Assembly: GCA_020638575.1 (NCBI GenBank)
Contig: JACKIH010000003.1
Coordinates: forward strand, 601,501 to 665,500
Reading direction: 5' to 3'
DNA from: Rhodospirillaceae bacterium
GTDB lineage: Bacteria > Pseudomonadota > Alphaproteobacteria > DSM-16000 > Inquilinaceae
DNA length: 64,000 nt
Shown here: positions 60,904-64,000 of the stretch, piece after piece
Layout of the letters: each line of letters opens with the position of its first letter
Position numbering within the stretch: position 1 is the stretch's first letter
Translations under genes and position numbers: made by a program
The notes under the pieces: model-generated
Database searches by the model: none
What the model was told of the DNA's origin: nothing
The model's input: only the letters and a program-made list of their open reading frames with translations

Positions 60904-61978
60904 TGAACACCTCCAAGTCCGGGGCGGCCGCGGTCTTTTCCAGCCAGTCGGGCAGGACGCGGGCATGGGCCGCCGACAGGGTGATGCCGCTGTGGCAGGT
61001 GACGAGGAAGGCCCCCGGCATGTCGCGGCTTTCCTGGTAGATCGGCAGGCCATCGGGGGTGAGTACCCGCAGCGCCCCCCAGCTCCGCACAAGCTGCGCC
61101 TTGGCGAGCGCCGGATAGGCCGTGACCGCCTGGGCGGCGAGGCCGGAGAGGCCGGGCTGGGTGACCCGGTCGTCGAACCCCACCTCCTCGTTGGTGGCGC
61201 CGATCTGGATGCCGCCCTCGTCGACCTGGCGGGCGACCAGCGACGGGCGGTTGATCATCTTGGGCAGCTTCTCGGTGATCAGGACCTGGCCGCGCTGCGG
61301 CCTGACAGGAGCCCTGAAGCCCAGTTTGGCCCCCAGCTCGATGGCCCCGAGGCCGGCCGACAGGACGACCTTGCCGGCACCCACCGTGGTACCGTCGCTG
61401 CACACGACCTGGTAGTCGCCATCGCGGGTCACGCCGGTGACCGTCTTGCCGGTGAGGACCTGGCCGCCCAGGCGGCGCACCGCGTCCGCCAAGGCGGTCA
61501 GCAGGCGCAGTGGGTTCGCGTGGCCGTCCTGATGGTGGAGGATGGCGCCCGCCACTTTCGGGCCGATCTGCGGTTCCTCGCGCTTCAGCGCGTTCGCCCC
61601 CAGCACCTCGTACGGGTAATCGCCGTCGAGCTTGGCCTTGAGGATTTCGTAGTTGGCGACCTGCTGGTCCAGCGTCTCGTCGGAGAAGTGCAGGTCATAG
61701 CCGCCGTCCTGCCGCAGCCCCAGGTGGCGGCCCGTCAGTTCGGCCAGTTCGGCGGCATGGTCGGCCCATTGCGCGGCCGAGCGCTGGCTCCAACGGGCAT
61801 AGACCGGCTGGTTCATGCCCTTGGACTGCACCCAGACCAGCCCGAAGTTCCCCCGGCTGGCGCGGTAGCTGCCGTCGCCTCCATCAAGCACGGCGACCCG
61901 AAGACCGCGGCGCAACAGGCCATAGGCCACCGACAGTCCCACGACCCCGCCGCCGATGACGGCATAGTCGGATGCCAT
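60878..61978 (-). CDS. FAD-dependent oxidoreductase beta subunit (HcnC/OoxB-like, DAO family)
   Basis: This 366-residue DAO-family flavoprotein removes hydride from a C-N bond of an amino acid, imino acid or opine. The FAD motif is YAVIGGGVVGLSVAYGLLRRG (residues 4-24), and DGLPIYQESRDMPGAFLVTCHSGITLSAAHA is typical of glycine-oxidase/sarcosine-oxidase relatives. ATG 61978 has GGGAGGACAAC upstream. It probably forms the catalytic core of the complex with the two downstream genes; substrate is inferred to be a D-amino acid, hydroxyproline or opine. Confidence 0.88.
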   Translation of the reverse strand: MASDYAVIGGGVVGLSVAYGLLRRGLRVAVLDGGDGSYRASRGNFGLVWVQSKGMNQPVYARWSQRSAAQWADHAAELAELTGRHLGLRQDGGYDLHFSDETLDQQVANYEILKAKLDGDYPYEVLGANALKREEPQIGPKVAGAILHHQDGHANPLRLLTALADAVRRLGGQVLTGKTVTGVTRDGDYQVVCSDGTTVGAGKVVLSAGLGAIELGAKLGFRAPVRPQRGQVLITEKLPKMINRPSLVARQVDEGGIQIGATNEEVGFDDRVTQPGLSGLAAQAVTAYPALAKAQLVRSWGALRVLTPDGLPIYQESRDMPGAFLVTCHSGITLSAAHARVLPDWLEKTAAAPDLEVFSEDRFAVS

Positions 61979-62038
61979 GTTGTCCTCCCGGCCAGCAGGT
62001 CCCGGGCGGCGCAATCGGCCGCCCGGTCGCCTGTCGGC

Positions 62039-63040
62039 TCAGTTCTCCGCCGCAGCAACCTCGTCGAGGATGGCCTGGCCCCATTCGGTGCCGATGTCCT
62101 CCAGGATCTGCGGCCACACTTCCGCGCGCACCGCAGCGGCCATCGCCGCCAGCTCCTCGTCGGACAGCTCGACGATGGTGGTGCCCAGTTCGTCGGCCAA
62201 GCGCTGCTCGTTGCGGGCCTGGTCGGCTTCCGCCACCTCCCAGCGGGTCGCCTCGAACGCCTCCGCGGCGGTCCACAAGGCGGCCTGGTCCTCCTCGCTG
62301 AGCCCGGCCAGCGACTCATCGGAAATGATCATGTACCAGACTTCGAAGTGGGTATTGGCGGGGATGTAGGTCTGGGTCACGTCGCGGAAGGAGGCGTAGT
62401 AGCCTTCGGCCCCGGAGCCGATGACGCCGTCCACCACGCCGGTCTGCACGGCGGTGAAGGCATCGGCGAAGGGGATCGGCGACGGGATGTAGCCCAGCAC
62501 CTCGGCGGTGAGCTGGAAGCTGCGGATGCCGGGCACGCGCACCTTGATGCCGTTGTCGACCGAGGGGTCGCCGGGGCTGATGGCCTCGGTGTTGAGCGAG
62601 ATGCCGCCGAAATAGACCGGATAGGCCGCCAGCATGGTGATGTTCTGTTCGGAGAACAGCTCGGCCATCACGTCGCGCACCACGCCGTCCGGCCCGTAGA
62701 TGGCCTGCGCCTGGTCCCAGCTGCTGGCCATGTAGGGGAACGAGCTGATCTGCATCCGGCGGTCGGCGGCCGCGGCGGCAGGCTGCACCGCCATGTCGAT
62801 GGCACCCAGCGAGACGCGCTCCTGCACCGTGGTGTAGTCGCCCAGTGCGGAGGCCGGGAAGATCTCGATGGTCACATCGCCGTCGGTGGCGGCGCTGACG
62901 GCATCGGCAAACGCGTTCAGCTCGACATCGATGGTGGCACCCTGCGGGCGTACATGGCTCATGCGCAGGGTCTGCGCCTCGGCAGCGGGCGTGAACGCCA
63001 GCAACGCGGCGGCGGCTGTGGCGAGCATCAGGTGTTTCAT
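62039..63040 (-). CDS. TRAP transporter substrate-binding protein (DctP)
   Basis: This 333-residue periplasmic receptor of a TRAP importer has a signal peptide (residues 1-22, ...AFTPAAEAQ) and then LRMSHVRPQGATIDVELNAFADAVSAATDGDVTIEIFPASALGDY. It also contains the DctP landmark VDNGIKVRVPGIRSFQLTAEVLGYIPSPIPFADAFTAVQTGVVDG, including the conserved Arg-x-P binding element. ATG 63040 has GGAGGACACCAC upstream. It is followed by the dehydrogenase genes, so the transported compound is probably their substrate. Confidence 0.93.
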   Translation of the reverse strand: MKHLMLATAAAALLAFTPAAEAQTLRMSHVRPQGATIDVELNAFADAVSAATDGDVTIEIFPASALGDYTTVQERVSLGAIDMAVQPAAAAADRRMQISSFPYMASSWDQAQAIYGPDGVVRDVMAELFSEQNITMLAAYPVYFGGISLNTEAISPGDPSVDNGIKVRVPGIRSFQLTAEVLGYIPSPIPFADAFTAVQTGVVDGVIGSGAEGYYASFRDVTQTYIPANTHFEVWYMIISDESLAGLSEEDQAALWTAAEAFEATRWEVAEADQARNEQRLADELGTTIVELSDEELAAMAAAVRAEVWPQILEDIGTEWGQAILDEVAAAEN

Positions 63041-63090
63041 GTGGTGTCCTCCGAGTTTCGAGTTTGTCGATCTGCTGGGCTTGGATTGGC

Positions 63091-64000
63091 TCAGGGGGCG
63101 ACGGCGTAGCCGAAGAGCCGCGGCAGGAAGAGCGAGACGTCCGACCAGAAGGAGGTCAGGAAGACCACCGGCACATAGCCGAGCAGGATCAGCTTCATGG
63201 CCGGCGGGATCACCTTGGTGACCTTCACGTTGCCGATGCGCGCGCCGAGATAGAGGATCGAGGCGTAGGGCGGGGTGACGCCGCCCATGGCGGTGTTGAC
63301 GCCCATGATCGCGGCGAACTGCACCGGGCTGACGTCGATCGCCTGCATCAGCGGCAGCAGCAGCGGCCCGAGCAGGATGATCGAGGTGGCGTCGTTCACC
63401 ACCATGCCCACCAGGAACAAGAGGATGTTGATGAGGATCAGCAGCACCACGCGGTTTTCGGTGATGGCGAAGATGCCCTGCACCAGGTGCTGCGGGATGC
63501 TCTCGTAGACGAACATCTGGCTGAGGATCATGGAGAACAGGATCATCATCATGATCGCGCCGACGGCAGTGGCGGCTTCCTTGCCGGCGGCCACGAAGCT
63601 CGGCACCGTCAGGCCCTTGTAGATGAAGAAGCCGACGGGAACGGAGTAGATGACGGCCACGGCAGCCGCCTCCGTCGGGGTCATCACGCCGCCGTAGATC
63701 CCGCCCAGGATGATGATCGGCATGAGCAGGGCCGGGAACGCGTGCACGCCGCGCCGTCCGACTTCGCGCGACAGCCCCTTGAAGGTGGGCTTTTCGTCCA
63801 GGATCAGATCGAACTTGCGGCTCATCCACAGGTTGATGATCGAGAACGACGTCATGATCAGCAGGCCCGGCACCAGGGTGGCCAGGAAGCAGGCGAGGAT
63901 CGAGGTATCGGTGACCCAGCCGAAGATGATCATGGTGACCGAGGGCGGGATCAGCAGGCCGAGGATCGAGGAGTTGGCGATCAGGGCCGTGGCATAGGCC
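63091..64000 (-). CDS. TRAP transporter large permease (DctM), cut by the window end
   Basis: This is the large membrane subunit of the TRAP importer. The visible part (about 303 residues) is the C-terminal two-thirds; the frame stays open to the window edge (ATALIANSSILGLLIPPSVTMIIFG), so the N-terminus lies outside. DctM features are LLIPPSVTMI, GGVTPPYASILYLGARIGNVKVTKVIPPAMK and many membrane segments. The gene for the small permease (DctQ) is presumably just upstream. It precedes the receptor gene by 50 nt. Confidence 0.93.
   Translation of the reverse strand, partial: AYATALIANSSILGLLIPPSVTMIIFGWVTDTSILACFLATLVPGLLIMTSFSIINLWMSRKFDLILDEKPTFKGLSREVGRRGVHAFPALLMPIIILGGIYGGVMTPTEAAAVAVIYSVPVGFFIYKGLTVPSFVAAGKEAATAVGAIMMMILFSMILSQMFVYESIPQHLVQGIFAITENRVVLLILINILLFLVGMVVNDATSIILLGPLLLPLMQAIDVSPVQFAAIMGVNTAMGGVTPPYASILYLGARIGNVKVTKVIPPAMKLILLGYVPVVFLTSFWSDVSLFLPRLFGYAVAP

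Noticed and set aside
60092..63109. Plus-strand open frame of about 1000 codons
   Set aside because: It lies opposite the dehydrogenase subunits and TRAP receptor, all of which show family motifs and ribosome binding sites.

Overview
The window is high-GC DNA that reads as the chromosome of an alphaproteobacterium, probably Rhodospirillales or a relative. This is inferred from gene content: many periplasmic-binding ABC importers, a TRAP importer, an MntR/Sit-type manganese system, an hcnABC/opine-oxidase-like dehydrogenase and a BtuB with a cobalamin riboswitch. I see no rRNA, tRNA, CRISPR array, insertion sequence or phage. Nearly all the DNA is coding, mostly in compact operons with 4-nt start/stop overlaps.

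Layout. 0.1-2 kb: glmS. 2.2-7 kb: a spermidine/putrescine-type ABC importer with an enlarged first permease, followed by a conserved hypothetical gene. 7.7-10.4 kb: TPR protein, secreted SMP-30-like protein, msrB, and a PcaC-like carboxymuconolactone decarboxylase. 10.8-15.4 kb: manganese importer (sitABCD-like) divergent from mntR, with a candidate MntR box between them. 15.4-29.0 kb: a divergent regulator (two winged helices plus FCD) and an eleven-gene operon. The operon has a second polyamine-type ABC importer, two related GT1 glycosyltransferases, a small cupin, an APH-fold kinase, two aldehyde dehydrogenases and a saccharopine-dehydrogenase-like reductase. I cannot match this operon to a described pathway, and it is the best candidate here for a new system.

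29-38.9 kb: cyclopropane fatty acid synthase, glpK-glpD, a glycine-zipper stress-type protein, a WecC-like UDP-sugar dehydrogenase, dgoK-dgoA, and a class III nucleotide cyclase. 39-44.3 kb: a secreted TIMP-like plus PCuAC-like protein, an Lrp regulator with an omega-aminotransferase, a Cys-Asp-Pro repeat/RTX protein, and a GNAT acetyltransferase. 44.3-48.3 kb: a NitT/TauT-type ABC importer linked to a stand-alone MetE-C-like (core methionine synthase-like) gene. 48.3-50.4 kb: DUF2000-like protein with a MarR regulator, and a YeiH-type putative sulfate exporter.

50.5-56.3 kb: a vitamin B12 uptake operon (riboswitch, btuB, then btuF-, btuC- and btuD-like genes), preceded by an unknown Cys-rich protein behind a Fur-like box. 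56.5-58.8 kb: a patatin-like phospholipase with a papain-like cysteine protease, and a small secreted Cys protein. 58.9-64 kb: RidA, an alpha/gamma/beta FAD/Fe-S amino-acid or opine dehydrogenase, and a TRAP importer cut by the window end.

Taken together, the content fits scavenging of amines, amino acids, glycerol, metals and B12. Much of the regulation is visible as local palindromes between divergent genes. Start sites were chosen from ribosome binding sites, overlaps and family length, and several are GTG or TTG.
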